DNA of 64,000 bases, from contig NC_134542.1 in the NCBI RefSeq assembly GCF_050624435.1, positions 10,933,497 through 10,997,496 on the forward strand. The letters run 5' to 3'. The notes beneath the pieces are model-generated. The model saw nothing but the letters and a program-made list of their open reading frames with translations, did no database searches and was not told where the DNA came from. This DNA comes from Tenrec ecaudatus. Taxonomy: Eukaryota > Chordata > Mammalia > Afrosoricida > Tenrecidae. The position numbers and the translations under genes are program-made. Within the stretch, counting starts at the first letter, position 1. The number at the start of each line of letters is the position of its first letter. Shown here one piece after another: positions 10,331 to 22,069 of the stretch.

Positions 10331-10744
10331 CTGTTTGAATCCTTCAGAAATGGATCACTGCTTTCTTCTTCCTGGTCTGTTCTTGGCCTGGAATCTCTGC
10401 TGAAACCTGTTCACCATGGGTGACCTTGCTGGTATTTGAAACATGCAACCCGCCAGACATCACACCAAGGAGTGGGGCCACGCGAGTCGGGGGCAAGCAA
10501 AAGGCAGCTGGGTTGTTGTTGTTGTTGGCTTGGCTTGGCTTCAGAGCTCATGACTTTACCTGTACCTCAGCACTGTTACTTTCTGCTGGTGTCTCTCCTT
10601 AAGACCCAAACCTGACCTCCCTCCAGACCTGGAAATGCTAGAATACTTTCCAGCTCTCTACCTGGGCCTGGGGATATAACTGGCCTTGTTTAACCTGAGG
10701 TTTGTGCACCTGAGGACACCACCCGTACCCAGCGCCTCAGACTG

Positions 10745-11190
10745 TGCAGTTGTTTTTGTTGGGTCCCATCAAGTTGGCTTCAACCCACAGTCCCCCCTGC
10801 ACGGTCCTGCACCAGTCTCACCAGGATGCCTGAGCTTGGCCCATCGTTGCAGCCACTGTGTCAGTCCATCGCCATGAGGATCTTCCTCTTTCTCTCTGTC
10901 CCTCCACTTTACCAAACATAATGTCCTTCTCCCGGGACTGGTCTCTCCTGAAAACACGTCCAAAGGACGTGAGATGAAGCGTGCCCATCCTTGTCTCTAA
11001 GGAGCAACCTTTTACCAGCCCACTTCCAATCTCTCCCCTAGCACCATGATCACATGTCTCGGTTCTTCTTCGGCCTTCCTTAGTCAATGTCCAACGATCA
11101 CATGCATGTGAGGCCGTGGAGAATACCCTGGTTTAGTCCTCAGAGGCGCATCCTTGCTTTTCAACACTCTAAAGAGGTCTTGTGCAGCAA
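10745..11190 (-). mobile_element. RTE/BovB 3' end
   Basis: Inverted copy with 'gtgtcagtccatcgcc', 'ttccctc'-type A/G box, 'cataatgtccttctcccggg', 'ctggtctctcctgaaaacac' and 'catgcatgtgaggccgtgg'. It extends furthest into ORF2 of the minus copies, with frames broken. Confidence 0.8.
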
Positions 11191-11769
11191 GAGGTTCGTC
11201 AGACGAGGGGGGTCACCTGTGAAGCTCGCACTGCACACTCCCACAGTGAGAACGCCCTGAACATTCATCTAGCACAGGCTTGGCACCCACGTGCTTGCTC
11301 TGACTGTACTAGGGGCCGTTTACAGTCAATGCGTCGGGGGTGGAAGGTGGGGTGGGGAAGTCCCTAGAGCCAGGTTACAGGAAGCGGCCTCAGCCCGTTC
11401 ACCATTTGGAGACCCCCACTGTCTGACTGAGAGTCATTACCATCACCAGGGCTATTAATGTCAGCAGGCAGCGGTGAGGGTGAGATGAGGCTGTATACTC
11501 CGCCCAGCACCGGCCATCTGTGTCAGCGATGCTCTCGTGATTCCTGCCCCTCTGAGGATGTGAATGCCCTTTGCTTCATTCGATGCGCCTTGCTTTGAGA
11601 CAGCCTCAGCTGAAGGGCAGCGGCAGCCTGGCTGTCATTTTACAGAAGCTGCAACATGTGAACCTGTGGGCACTGCTGCCCTTCGACCCAGGCGTTGCTG
11701 TGTGTTGTTTGCTTGAGATCACTTGTGGTCTAGAGGCGTTCCCAAGGGAAGCCAGTGCCATACACTGAA

Positions 11770-11955
11770 AACTAGCTTTTACTCCGCCGAGTCGACGCCG
11801 ACCCATAGTGACACGATAGGTCAAGGTAGAACTGGCCCTGTGGGTTTCTAAGATGAGAGCTCTTTACCCCCCATAGAAAGTCTTATCTTTCGCCCGGACT
11901 GGCTGGTGGTTTCAAACTGCTGACTTTGGTTACCAGCCCAACATGTTGTGCTGCT
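11770..11955 (-). mobile_element. AfroSINE
   Basis: 'ccgagtcgacgccgaccca', 'caaggtagaactggccctgt', 'ggctggtggtttcaaactgc', 'gactttggttaccagcccaa' in inverted order. Confidence 0.85.
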
Positions 11956-12149
11956 TACATCAATCTCTGACACAGTCCACTTCAAAAGATTGTGCAGAGG
12001 GAATGCCCTGGACACACCGAGCTCTAGGAAGGATGGTCATTTAATGTCTTTGTATCTGGAGGTAGGGGCAGTGTGATGTCTGTGTGTGTTTAGGAAGGGG
12101 TGTCCAGTTGGCTCAGAACAATATGACCCCAATAGTTATGAATCATGTT

Positions 12150-12342
12150 TCTGAGTCAAAGTGTGTTCTTACCCTGCCTCTCCCTACAGCTTGAGGGCGT
12201 CACGTCACCTTTTGTGCCTCAGTTTCCTTACCTGTGAAATGGGAATGTCAGTATTATGTGCCTCGTAAGGCTGCTACGAGGTTTTCATAAGTTAATATTA
12301 AAACACATGTACACATAGTTTTAGCAGTGTCTGGCAGATACA
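12150..12342 (+). mobile_element. MIR SINE
   Basis: It reads along the MIR core: 'gtgcctcagtttccttacct', 'gtgaaatgggaatgtcag', 'gctacgaggttttcataag' and 'gcagtgtctggcagata'. It is well preserved for so old a family. Confidence 0.8.
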
Positions 12343-13440
12343 ACACTGTAACTTGCTGAGTGCTGTCCAGCCAATGCCCAATCCGAATTACCCCACGTGA
12401 CAGAGTGGATTCCCCCCGGCCCCCACTGAAGTCTTTACAGAAGCAGAGAGCCACGACTGTTGTCCCAAGAAGGGCTGGCGGGTCAGGATGGTGCCCCGAA
12501 GCTTAGCAGTTACATGCTTCTCTATTGCCTCACCAGCAGAGGCAACACTAAGAGAGTAGAGGGGGTGTGGATTGCACCAGTGACCCGGTCAGAGGGGGTG
12601 ACCCACAATGACCTTCTACATCATTCCTGTGCCCTGTTTCCACAGGAACATACCATCGTTTAAGGAAAACATCACCGTCATTAGCTAGGACAAGAAAAAC
12701 ATTGCTGTTGCAAGTCTGGCTCGAATGTTTTTCTCCACAAAGTGAACACTCCGTGCTAATGCGCTCTGGTCAGAGCTGCCCTCTGAACCAGACTTCTGTA
12801 ATGCTCTGGTGTATTCACTGCTGTCCGGGTCTCCCCCGGCCGCTGATTTTATCAAATGTGCTTGTGTTTCAGCTCCATAGTATGTGTGGACCTATTTCAA
12901 TAACTTTTCTTTTGAGAATGAAGTTGTACTAAAGGAATAGGAGGAGAAAACATTTAAAAGGCTTCCTGTTAATCTTATAACTATGTTGTGATTCAACGTA
13001 GGAAGATTTTACAAAACAACTCTGCTGTTGGTGTGCATGTAACCAAAGAAATGGTGAATGGGGGCCATTTGCAGCTGCATTCATCATGCACGCTGAAAAT
13101 GGAGGATAAGCCTAACTCAGGATTCTGTATGGTTTGCACGGTAACACCAACCCCCAAGGGTGTCCCTGGTGACCAGACTCCTTCCCTAAGTGTCCACTCT
13201 TGTTATTATACTCATTTCTTTTGCCATTAAGGACCTCGACTATAATCTAGCCAAAGCAAACGAACATGTTTGCATGTGTGTGCGTGTGTACACGCGCGCG
13301 TGTTGGTTTCCTATAGCATCTATTTTGGTTGTTTCACTCAGTTTCTTAATATCATAAGTCACACACTCTCCTCTCTAAAACACCTCCGACCATGTTAGTA
13401 GAGCCAAATTTTCTCTGGTCCACTGCCACACTCCCTGCTG
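12343..13440. other. unassigned sequence
   Basis: No gene or repeat recognised apart from short TG/CG-rich simple sequence near 13275-13305. Confidence 0.35.
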
Positions 13441-13442
13441 CA

Positions 13443-13459
13443 CCCCCCCCCCCCCCCCC
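13443..13459. repeat. C17 homopolymer
   Basis: Seventeen consecutive C bases. Confidence 0.95.
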
Positions 13460-13571
13460 GCTTCTCCCAATGGCTGTGTCACTGTTACCCTCTGGTGTCC
13501 TGACCTGTGCTCTTGAACACACATCCACCCTGTTGCACCTCGCAGACAACAACCACCTGTGGGCAGAGCCA

Positions 13572-13627
13572 CAGCCAATCAACACTGTATAGCTCCACTA
13601 CAGCCAATCAACACTGTATAGCTCCAT
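13572..13627. repeat. 29-bp tandem duplication
   Basis: 'cagccaatcaacactgtata' followed by 'gctccacta' is repeated with period 29, two copies, almost identical. Confidence 0.9.
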
Positions 13628-13758
13628 CCGATCTGCAGCCAGCGGACAGGGGACAGAACATCTTGGGGGACATGAGAGGCATTCCTGATTTACAGTCGTT
13701 AAAAGGCAAGAGCAGCCAGATGGAGGGAGCACTTGACAACAAGTCACAGGATGCTCTC

Positions 13759-14289
13759 TAAAGTAGTTAGTTTATTGTGCCAGCCTGGCCGATAAACACA
13801 TGTGGGATTAATTGAAGGGCAGAGGGACAAATGGCTCAGCGAGCCTCACCTCTTGTCTCTCGCTCTTTGATCATTGGACCAGTGTGTGGCTGCCTTGCTT
13901 GTTCTGTGCCTCCATTTGCAAGCTACACTACCTGTGGGACACCTACCCTGTGGACTGTGTGGCTGTAATTTGAGGTTCCTTCAAGACCTGCTTCGCCAGA
14001 CAGTTGGAATTTACACCTCTTGAGCTGGGGACTGATTGTTAGTGACCTGACTGACTGTTGGTGACCTGGCTGACTGCTGGTGACCTGCCTTGGATAGCTT
14101 GAATTTCTCTACAGAGGACTACCTGGAGGCCCCCAAGACTTGAAGGACTTTCAGTGTCTCACAACCGTCTCATGGGAGTGATTTGCACTGAGCCATTTGT
14201 ACTGCTTTATAATTTAACTGTTCATTTCTTGTGTTATATATCAATCTATCTGTATATCTGTATATATCTATCTATCTCCCAGGAACACA
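13759..14289 (-). mobile_element. LTR-like element, family A
   Basis: The start 'taaagtagttagtttattgt' and end 'cccaggaacaca' correspond, in reverse complement, to the ends of the elements at 37510-38018 and 40793-41286. Inside are three 20-bp near repeats ('gtgacctgactgactgttg' type) at 14037-14093 and an AT-rich (TATC)-like stretch near the end. No clear TSD is seen for this copy. The strand is given relative to the TGTGTTAG-first orientation. Confidence 0.6.
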
Positions 14290-15036
14290 AGCTCAGAAGG
14301 GACAAGGACCTGCCTCTGGAGTCCACATAGAGAGGGGTGTTTTCATTGGAGCCCGCACCCTGCACTTAGACTGCCAGCCTCTGAATCTGGGGAGATAGAT
14401 TCCTGCTGATTAAATACTTCACATTTAAAAAGTCAAGGACAGTTCCTCCAGAAGGATCTCTATAAACCCTTCAGTCCAGTAATGCCACACCTTAGAGCAA
14501 GGGGAACTTGGAAATTTGTGGGGAAATGGAACGCAGAGGTAATAAGATTTCTCCAGTAACTTTGGGCAGCCCCTCATATACCCAAGAAAATTGAAAGCAG
14601 AGATTCTAATAGGTTCATATCCGCCAGGGTGCCGCAGCAGGAGTCACCCTTGCCCAAAGGCGGAAGGGCCCAAAGGTCCCTCAGTGGGTAAACCACAGGC
14701 AGTAGGCTGGCGCAATGGCATAGTACCTGGCCATGCCAAGAATGAAGTGCTGACATGTTGCCACGCCGATGGACCTTGAAAACACCCGGGCCAAATGAAA
14801 GAAGTCAGACACATGGGTTTACATTGGTACCAAGAGAAGTAATGCATAGAAACACCGTGAAGGGGGAAGAGGGATGGGTGGGTGTCAACGGCTTATTGCT
14901 TGTAGAAGTTATTTTCCATGGATGGAAATGTTTTGGAACCAGAGAGGGTGGCTGCACCATGTATTATTTACATGGCTAATTTTCTATGATACCATTTTTA
15001 CTCCCCCCAAATTTAGAAAGTCAAACAAATTCTCTA
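14290..15036. other. unassigned sequence
   Basis: No gene or repeat family recognised. Short ORFs on both strands lack motifs. Confidence 0.35.
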
Positions 15037-15116
15037 AACCCATGCCTTTTTAGATATGTATTTATATGTAAATATTTCTATATTATATATGTGCACATAT
15101 ATGTTTATATATAAGT

Positions 15117-15138
15117 TATATATATATATATATATATA
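15117..15138. repeat. (TA)n microsatellite
   Basis: Eleven TA units, within a wider AT-rich tract from about 15050. Confidence 0.95.
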
Positions 15139-15289
15139 AAATTTCCAGGCCTTCGAGATGACCTTCACAACTCACCTTTTTTCTTATGTGGGCTGCTTTT
15201 TTCCTTCTGTATTGGTTGTCATCCAATGAATGGGTCCATTCTCTCTGAGAAAGGGAGGCTGCTATTCCAAGAGTCCAACTGCCTCCAGC

Positions 15290-15465
15290 CATCTGGTTGG
15301 TGTCGACTCCTATCAAACCTAGAAAGGGTTTTTTGAGACCATAAATCTGGATGGGAGCACACAGCTTCATCTCTCTCTCTCTCAGAGCAGCGGGTAGGTT
15401 TGATCCACCGACCCTTAAGGTTATCAGCTCAACGCCTAACTTACAGTGCCACCAGGGCTGCTTTG
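15290..15465 (-). mobile_element. AfroSINE
   Basis: 'ggtgtcgactcctatcaaac', 'agagcagcgggtaggtttga', 'cagtgccaccagggctgc' in inverted order. An internal CT repeat replaces part of the body. Confidence 0.75.
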
Positions 15466-16885
15466 CCACATTTCCTAGCTGTGAGCCAGACCCCAAGTTC
15501 CAATTGCGTGGCAAAGGATGACCACATACCAAGTATGAGAGGAAGATTATTAGACTTCTCCCAGGTCAATGACTTCTCACAATGGGTGGGTCACAACCCC
15601 TCTTGAGAATCTCATGAAGGATAGAGCTGTCTCTTTTCCAAACTGTGCCCCCAAATTCTCGGATCCTCAGGCCAGGGTGAAAGCCCCTTTGTGCTTCACA
15701 GCTAAGAAAAATGAGAATCCAAAAGTAAAGCAAAGGTCCCGATGGCAGAACAAGACCCCTGCTTCTCCTCACCCTCCCTTTCCTCAAGGCCTCTGATCCC
15801 ATCTGATGTGTGCCTCCCTACCCCTACCCCCTGTCTTCCTGCATGGAACAAAGCTAGGGAGGATCAAGGGAGAGGAAGCCTGAGCCCAAGGAAGCGAGAA
15901 GCCAGAAGAAGTGTATCATCCAGTCTGCACCTTAGAACGACGGTGCCAAGATCACCAAATAGCCTTACACTGAAGGGTAAAGGTTTTCGACCACACAGGG
16001 AGGATTTGCTCCAAGCCACCACTGCTGCATTTCTGGGAGATGTTCCTATCACATTTTCTTCAGCACTCAAAAAAATCAAAGAGCAGGGCAGCGGCCCACC
16101 TTTCTAAACGGTCTGAAGGCAGGCAGAGAAGGAACCACGTGCATGTGTGCATGCGCATCCCACCCTCCTTCACCCAGAGCAGCCACTACTGATCAGCAGA
16201 GAACCACTGCCAACCAAGACCGGGCACAGCCCAGAGTCCTTCACTGCCCAGAAGCCAATCCCCAATGAGCCTAGTTGGCAATGATGTCTGCAACCTATTT
16301 GCCACCACACAGCTTACGTGACCTTCCCACCTGCCTCCCCTCTCTGGTGATTAGCTATTTCCCTGACTTTATGATGGCGTCGCTTGCTTCAGCTAGGCCA
16401 AGAGTGCTCTTTCTAGGGCAGTGATCTCTCTGAGGACTTCTCATAGCTGCCTTTTCACAGCACCAGTCACATGACACGATGAAAAAAGAGAGAGAGAGGT
16501 GTGCTTCTAACTTACCTGTGTTTACATAGACTATGGCGACAGTGCTCCCCAAGCTTCAAGCTCCACGGTACTGTGACCCGTCCATCTCGGGTCTCGGTTT
16601 GTGGTTCCTTCTGTCACATCCAAAATTGCCATCTCTCATTAGATTTGGGAAAACAAGACCAAAAGGACGCCGACCCGAATCTTAGCGGCATCGTGTCCCT
16701 TTGATGGCACTCACACGGAAAGAGAAGGCGTGGTCACGTTTTGTGTCTTCTTACCCTAAGTGCCGAAGATTATGATTCCCATGTGTTGCTGAGGTGCTTT
16801 GAGCACAGAGCGAAGGGAGGGGGGAGGGGGCTCCTTTTCTTGACTCTGTTCTTCCTGGGTCCCCAGGCATTCCAGAGCCATTTCT
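15466..16885. other. unassigned sequence
   Basis: No gene or repeat recognised across this stretch. The 121-codon plus ORF at 15742-16107 has no recognisable domain. Confidence 0.35.
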
Positions 16886-16887
16886 GG

Positions 16888-17056
16888 AACTTTTCAGTGG
16901 TGCCCCAGTGGCATCGTGGTTACAAATCAAGCTAACTACAAAACCCACAGTTCAAAACCAACAGCCCACTCCACTGCAGAAAGAAGAGGCTTTCCACTAC
17001 CCTAGGGAGTTACAGTCTTGAAAACCACACAGGCAGCTCTACCTTGTCCTATAGGG
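16888..17056 (+). mobile_element. AfroSINE interrupted at its 3' end by SPIN
   Basis: 'gccccagtggcatcgtggtt', 'cagttcaaaaccaacagcc', 'gaaagaagaggctttccact', 'accttgtcctatagggc'. The sequence switches to SPIN exactly where 'cgctatgagtcgg' should follow, and the missing SINE tail is not found after the SPIN. Confidence 0.8.
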
Positions 17057-17252
17057 CAGGGGTTCTCAACCTGTAGGTCGTGACCCCTTTGGGGGCTGAA
17101 TGACCCCCTCACAGGGGTCGACCTATTCATAACAGTAGCAAATGACAATGATGAGGTAGCAATGAAAATAATTGTATGGTTGGGGGGTGGGTCACCACAA
17201 CATGAGGAACTGTATTCAAGGGTCTTGGCACGAGGAAGGTTGAGAACCACTG
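17057..17252 (+). mobile_element. SPIN hAT miniature element
   Basis: It runs from CAGGGGTTCTCAACC to GGTTGAGAACCACTG and contains 'gtgaccccttt', 'tcataacagtagcaaatgac' and 'caccacaacatgaggaactg', the known body of SPIN short copies. No matching 8-bp flanks are visible. Confidence 0.9.
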
Positions 17253-17346
17253 CAGTGTATTTAATACGGCAACCAGCCTCTTCACACCCCCAGCTCCCCA
17301 TCCTCCCGGTTATACTTTCCCCAGAGCATTGATGACATTGGAATAA

Positions 17347-17520
17347 GGAACCCTGGTGGTGCAGTGGTTAAAGCACCCAGCTGCTAAGAAAAAAGATGGA
17401 TTGACACAGTGGCTGCAACAAGGGGACCACGGGGAGGACAGCTCAGGGCCAGGAAGAGTCTTGTTTTGTTGTCCATGGGGCCACTAGGAGCTGACTCAAT
17501 GGCACCTGACAATGACAATT
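17347..17520 (+). mobile_element. AfroSINE head joined to RTE 3' tail
   Basis: The tRNA-like head 'aaccctggtggtgcagtgg' to 'gctgctaag' (17347-17388) passes directly into RTE 3' sequence 'atggattgacacagtggct' through 'gagctgactcaatggcacct' and a (GACA)-like end at 17520. The joint is near 17388 in an A run. SINEs sharing an RTE tail are known in other mammals. A template switch or nested insertion is equally possible here. Confidence 0.65.
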
Positions 17521-17632
17521 AGAGCTCTTGGTTACTATTTTACACTCCCCATGGGAGGGTAAGCTACACAAGGGGAAGAAGCTCTTCTTATTTTTGGCAG
17601 ATGTATTCCAGGTGCCAGAATACTACTGGGTA

Positions 17633-17739
17633 CTTCCATTAACCTACGAGCAAATCCCGACTCACAGCAAAATAGGACAGGCTAGAGTGGCCCCTTTGGG
17701 TTTCTGAAACATTTATTATTCATTTAGTCATTTATTTAG

Positions 17740-17806
<67 letters not shown>

Positions 17807-17885
17807 AGATCAGAAGCATCCCCTTTCTCCCGAGGAGCAGCTGGTGGAGTCAAACTCACCATCTGACCTCCGTAGGTATTACACA
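17633..17885 (-). mobile_element. AfroSINE split by (TATC)n expansion
   Basis: 'caaatcccgactcacagc', 'gtggcccctttgggtttctg' lie left of the microsatellite and 'ccctttctcccgaggagcag' right of it, so the array grew inside the SINE body. Confidence 0.7.
17741..17806. repeat. (TATC)n microsatellite
   Basis: An uninterrupted tetranucleotide array of about 66 bp, 16 units. Confidence 0.97.
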
Positions 17886-17992
17886 GGTATTCAATGACTG
17901 TCTGGAGAGCAAGTAATAAACAGATGAAGAGAGCCTGCCTTCTGGACTGATGGTGTAGGAGCAAGAAAGGGCTACATGTGATACTCAAAAGC

Positions 17993-18182
17993 CACTGCCA
18001 TCAAGTGGAGTCTGACTCATAGCATCCCTATGGGGCAGGGTGCACCTGTCCCTGTGGGCTCCAGGGTTTCTGTAAGTCTTTACAGAAGTAGAAAGCCTCA
18101 AGTTTCTCGCAAGGAGCGGCTGGTGGTGGGCTTGTGGTTGACAGCCTGCAGCCAGTAACCCAGTACTCTGCCAGGACTCTGT
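17993..18182 (-). mobile_element. AfroSINE
   Basis: 'actgccatcaagtggagtct', 'ctatggggcagggtgcacct', 'gaagtagaaagcctcaag', 'gcaaggagcggctggtgg', 'ctgccaggactctg' in inverted order. Confidence 0.85.
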
Positions 18183-18310
18183 AGATTCAGACTCTCTTCT
18201 TAACACATACACCCAGGGATGCAGTTCATCTGCTTTAACAGAAGCACAGCTGATAAAACTGCCAGAAGCCGGTTCATGAAAATGATTTTTAAAATGAAAA
18301 AAACAAAACA

Positions 18311-18384
18311 CAACAAAGTGCAGTCACAGAGTTAAAAACAAAGCACAGTCACAGAGTTAAAAACAAAGCACAGTCACAGAGTTA
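18311..18384. repeat. 25-bp tandem repeat, three copies
   Basis: 'cagtcacagagtt' recurs at 18321, 18346 and 18371, with 'aaaaacaaagca' between. The second and third units are identical. Confidence 0.9.
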
Positions 18385-19290
18385 CGCAAAGCAAGATTGC
18401 AGCAATAGTTCGAGTCTTTAGGCGCAAAACCACACATCTGCCTGGTTGGTTCGGTAAGAACATTAGGTTCTCTTTCACTGCATGAAGAGTTTGATGGAGC
18501 ACAAGTGCATGTGTAAGGAAGTTGCTTAAAAGTCACAAATATTTTGCCAAAGGAAGGATGCTTTTGTGGTTGAGTGATGGGATAATTTATGCTAACGACC
18601 TTTCCGGGACTCTGATTTTGCATGCAGAGGTGAGTTCGGGTGATTAAAATCCAAAAAGCCTTCCTGAGACGTGCTCTCTGGCCGATTAATGAAAACGGTG
18701 GGCCCAGGGGTATCATAGAAGCCACGTCATGCATTCCGTTGAATAGCCATCACCCCATCCAATTAATTGTTGCTGAAGCAGCAGCCTTGAGTCTGAATGC
18801 TATCAATACCAGAGCCTGTAAAGACATCGCAGATCTCAATGAAGAAACTCTTGACACTTGGGGGTCCCATGAAATCATATCCACTAAACTCTGCCCGGAG
18901 AGAGCAGAGGGACTCTCCTGCCAAATGTCACCAGATGGGTGTGCCTCATCTATCCTTCTTGAGGGAAATGGGCCTCTGTCGTGTTGGTGCTTCTGTTTTG
19001 CGGCCCAAAGAGCGTTCATTTCCTCCTGCGTGCTTTGCAGAAAGACTTTTCACCATCTAGATGTCAACTCAATTAATTAAATATGCACACAATGACATTC
19101 TACTCTGCGAGCTGGTGGGGGTGGGGGATAAATGGCAAGTCTAACCTTTTTTTAAAAAGCACACAGAATCGCCAAGCTTGATGAGCGGCACAAATGAATG
19201 CTTTGCGGATTAATCTCTGGGGAACGTCAAAGGTTTAGGAGCACGCTGTGGACAAACAAGGTGATAACCTCAGTGTTGTTATTTTTGCAG
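18385..19290. promoter_or_regulatory. repeat-free block, possible conserved non-coding element
   Basis: About 900 bp without any recognisable interspersed repeat, in a window otherwise crowded with them. It has several homeodomain-type TAATTA/ATTAAT motifs (near 18760, 19068-19080 and 19208). A 146-codon ORF at 18640-19080 has no recognisable domain. A regulatory role is only inferred from repeat absence and motif content. Confidence 0.3.
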
Positions 19291-20638
19291 CCAGAAAAAC
19301 CCAGAGCGGCTGTTTAAAGCTGGCCAGAACCCTTGTTCTTGCTGTGGCTGACAGAGTGACTTGCATCTGCCCCCAACCTGCATTGAAATGCATCCGGCTG
19401 CGCCTGTAAAGAGGACCCAGTTGAGAAACTGGGACTTTCTTTTGTTCTGTTCTTAAGTTCATACTGGAGTTGGGTGGATCCTAAACCTAATTTCTTTGGA
19501 GTTCTAAAAACAGCATGTCTTCGCTGACTGCTATTTGATACTGAAAGAGACAAAGAACACATCCCCTCAGCCCCTCCACCTCCACCCCACCCCGGCCCCT
19601 CAAACCCTGTCGTGATGGAGACCTCTTGCCTACGGGCTGTGAAGAGATCATTTCTGCTCTTTGGTGGGATTTTTGCAATGACCACTCTAGGAAACTAGGG
19701 GCACTGCCTTGGAAGTCAGCAGGCATTAAGCAGGTTCAATGGCAGGCCCTTCTGTGAGCTTGTGACATTGCTGACAGTGCCGTCCCTCTTGTCCTTTCAT
19801 CCCTAAAAAGTCTCCATCCCCGGGAGACCGTAGGGGCTTCCGCGGCCATGGTCTCTGGTCGGTCCTCCCTTCACACATCCTCTCTTCTCCCAGAGTCATG
19901 TGGAGCGGATAGGCTCAGACAGGATTCCTCCTGCTTGGTCTGCTTCCAGCTCTGGGTCTGGACCTTGCTCCTCTCAGATCGCAGACTGGAGGGCAGAGAG
20001 GTTAGTTGGCTTTCTTTACACCAACTTGCCAGGAACTGGCTGGGCACAGGGTTCAGATCCAGGTCCTCTTCCACCTGCACCTTCTTCTCACTTATCAACT
20101 GTCTCATTCTCCGACATTTTGCATTTACAAACTTTTTCAGGTAGCGCCTGATAGCCATCTGGGATGCCCCTGTAAGCAGAGGTTTCCCTACCCCATGTGT
20201 CTGCAACATCTCTGTCCGTGCACGGAGGAGACAGGACAGCACTGAGATGGCAAGAAATTGCTGGCAGGCTGGAGAGGCCTGGCAAGGGTCCAAGGTGCCA
20301 AGGAGGCTGGTGGAGGAGAGGTGGGGAGGGGGAGAAAGGGAAGGGGGGCTTGTTGGGTTTTAGGGCTGATGCTCATGCAGACAACTAGGGGTTCCTGCTC
20401 AGAGCAGGTGGTGGGAGGCAGGGGGTGGTGGGCCGTCCTTGGAGGCTCTCTGGTGGCCAGCTTGCCATACCTGGAGTGTGTTTTGAGACATCCAAGGTTA
20501 CGTGAGTGAGAGACAGGTACTCTGATGCCACAGCTGGGCCACCGCCCCAGGAATCACATAACACCAGTGTCACATAACTGCCCGGACTCTGAAACCTAAG
20601 CATGTGGACAAGTGAGGGGTGGGTACTAGACCACTGTT
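19291..20638. other. repeat-poor unassigned sequence
   Basis: No gene or clear repeat. A weak MIR-like phrase ('aactggctgggcacaggg') lies near 20030. G/A-rich tract at 20310-20350. Confidence 0.35.
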
Positions 20639-20639
20639 A

Positions 20640-20725
20640 AGTGCCCTGGTGGTGTAAAGGTTAAGCACTTGCCTGTGAACCCAAAGATTAGCAGTTGGAA
20701 CCTACTAGCCACTCTGTGGCACTGT
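20640..20725 (+). mobile_element. AfroSINE head
   Basis: 'gtgccctggtggtgtaaagg', 'ttaagcacttgcctg', 'attagcagttggaacctac'. It is truncated after the head. Confidence 0.7.
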
Positions 20726-20754
20726 GCTTTAGTGGAGATTAACCTCACCTAACC

Positions 20755-20930
20755 CTGACCTCTACCACGGAGGCGAGTCTGGCTCATAGCAACCCTGTCG
20801 AAGGTTTTCAAGGTTGTTCATCTTTATAGGAGCAGCCAGCCTCATCTTTCTCCCAGGGACCCCCTGGTGCATGTAACCTGCCAGCCTCGAGGTTAGTAGT
20901 CCACCGCTTACCCAACAGGGATGCACGAGC
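20755..20930 (-). mobile_element. AfroSINE
   Basis: 'gagtctggctcatagcaacc', 'catctttataggagcagcc', 'cctcatctttctcccagg', 'ctcgaggttagtagtcc' in inverted order. Confidence 0.75.
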
Positions 20931-21564
20931 CAGGTTTGATTCTACAGCACCCAGCAACAGCAGAGCTCTGCTGCCCTTTCCCCAGCACCACCTAAGACCC
21001 AGCTCCGGGCACAGAGTCAAGGAGGCAGAATTAACTGCACAAATCTCAAGCGCCACACGCGAAGCACCGGCAAGGGTCACAAATCAGCAGAAAGCATAAC
21101 ACAGCGTCGCCTTTCAGTGTCCAGTTCTCCGAAAGGAAGGAGACAGAGAGACCCAGAGCCTAGCCAAGTTAAACAGGTCTAATTCTCCTCCGGCAGGAGA
21201 AGAGACAAAGCTCAGCGAACCCACTTTTGACTCAAACTATGGTTTCACTTAAAGTAATAAGAGTTTTTAGGATTTCTACACCTAGACCTTTCTCATTCAT
21301 GAGAATTCTTCCCCCACCCCACCCAGGAGCAATCTCCTGATCTTTTTGTTTGTTTGGTTGGTTTTGAGAGATGTCAGGCAGAGGGGCCCTTTCAACATCT
21401 CTGTGGGGGCACCCCCACCCAGGTGTGGGACTGGGTGATGCAATCGCGGATGTGTTTCTAAATATGAAAGGGCAGGTTGCTCGTGGCAGAGAGAGCAGAG
21501 AGCAAAAGAATGGCTCTGTCTAGCGTCTCTGAGTTGCTGTGAGGTGCCACCCAGCCCGGGCCAG

Positions 21565-21885
21565 CTCACAGTGCGCCTCCGGACGGCAGAAGGAAACACT
21601 GCCCGCTCGGGCGCCAGCCCTGCATCTGGTGCCATGCATTGGCTCATTGGTGCGGTCACTGTGTCAATTCATCTCCTGACCGCTCTCCCTGTTGGTCAGC
21701 GCCTTTTTACTTCACCAAGCAAGGTGTCCTTTGCCAGGGCCTGGTCTCTCCCGATCAAACGTGTTTGTCTAAAGTGCGTGGGGCAAAGTCTCTGTAGCCT
21801 GGTGGCTGAGGAGCATTCCGAGACAGAGCTGTTGGTTCTCAGGCAGTCCGTGGTACTTTCAGTCTCCCTCTCCTGTCTTCCTTAG
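21565..21885 (-). mobile_element. RTE/BovB 3' fragment
   Basis: Inverted RTE: 'cagaaggaaacactgccc', 'ggtcactgtgtcaattcatc', 'tcaccaagcaaggtgtcc', 'gggcctggtctctcccgat', 'gaggagcattccgagac', 'ggcagtccgtggtactttc'. Confidence 0.75.
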
Positions 21886-21944
21886 CCCTTCCCAGCTCGC
21901 ACATGCCTAGGCAGTGATTGGACATACCAGGGCTCTAGAAACAC

Positions 21945-22068
21945 ATCACAGGAGAAAGGTGAGGCTTTTCGCGCCTGTGAGGAGTTAAGAGTCTCAGAAA
22001 CGCACAGGGGCAGTCCTCCGGGTGGGTCGCCATGAATCAGCATGGACAAGGTGGCAGGGACTGAGTGG
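21945..22068 (+). mobile_element. AfroSINE, 5' truncated
   Basis: 'ggagaaaggtgaggctttt', 'gagtctcagaaacgcacagg', 'gtcgccatgaatcagcatgg'. Confidence 0.7.
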
Positions 22069-22069
22069 C

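Noticed and set aside
17741-17806. CRISPR-like direct repeats
   Set aside because: It is a plain (TATC)n microsatellite without spacers, in a vertebrate genome.
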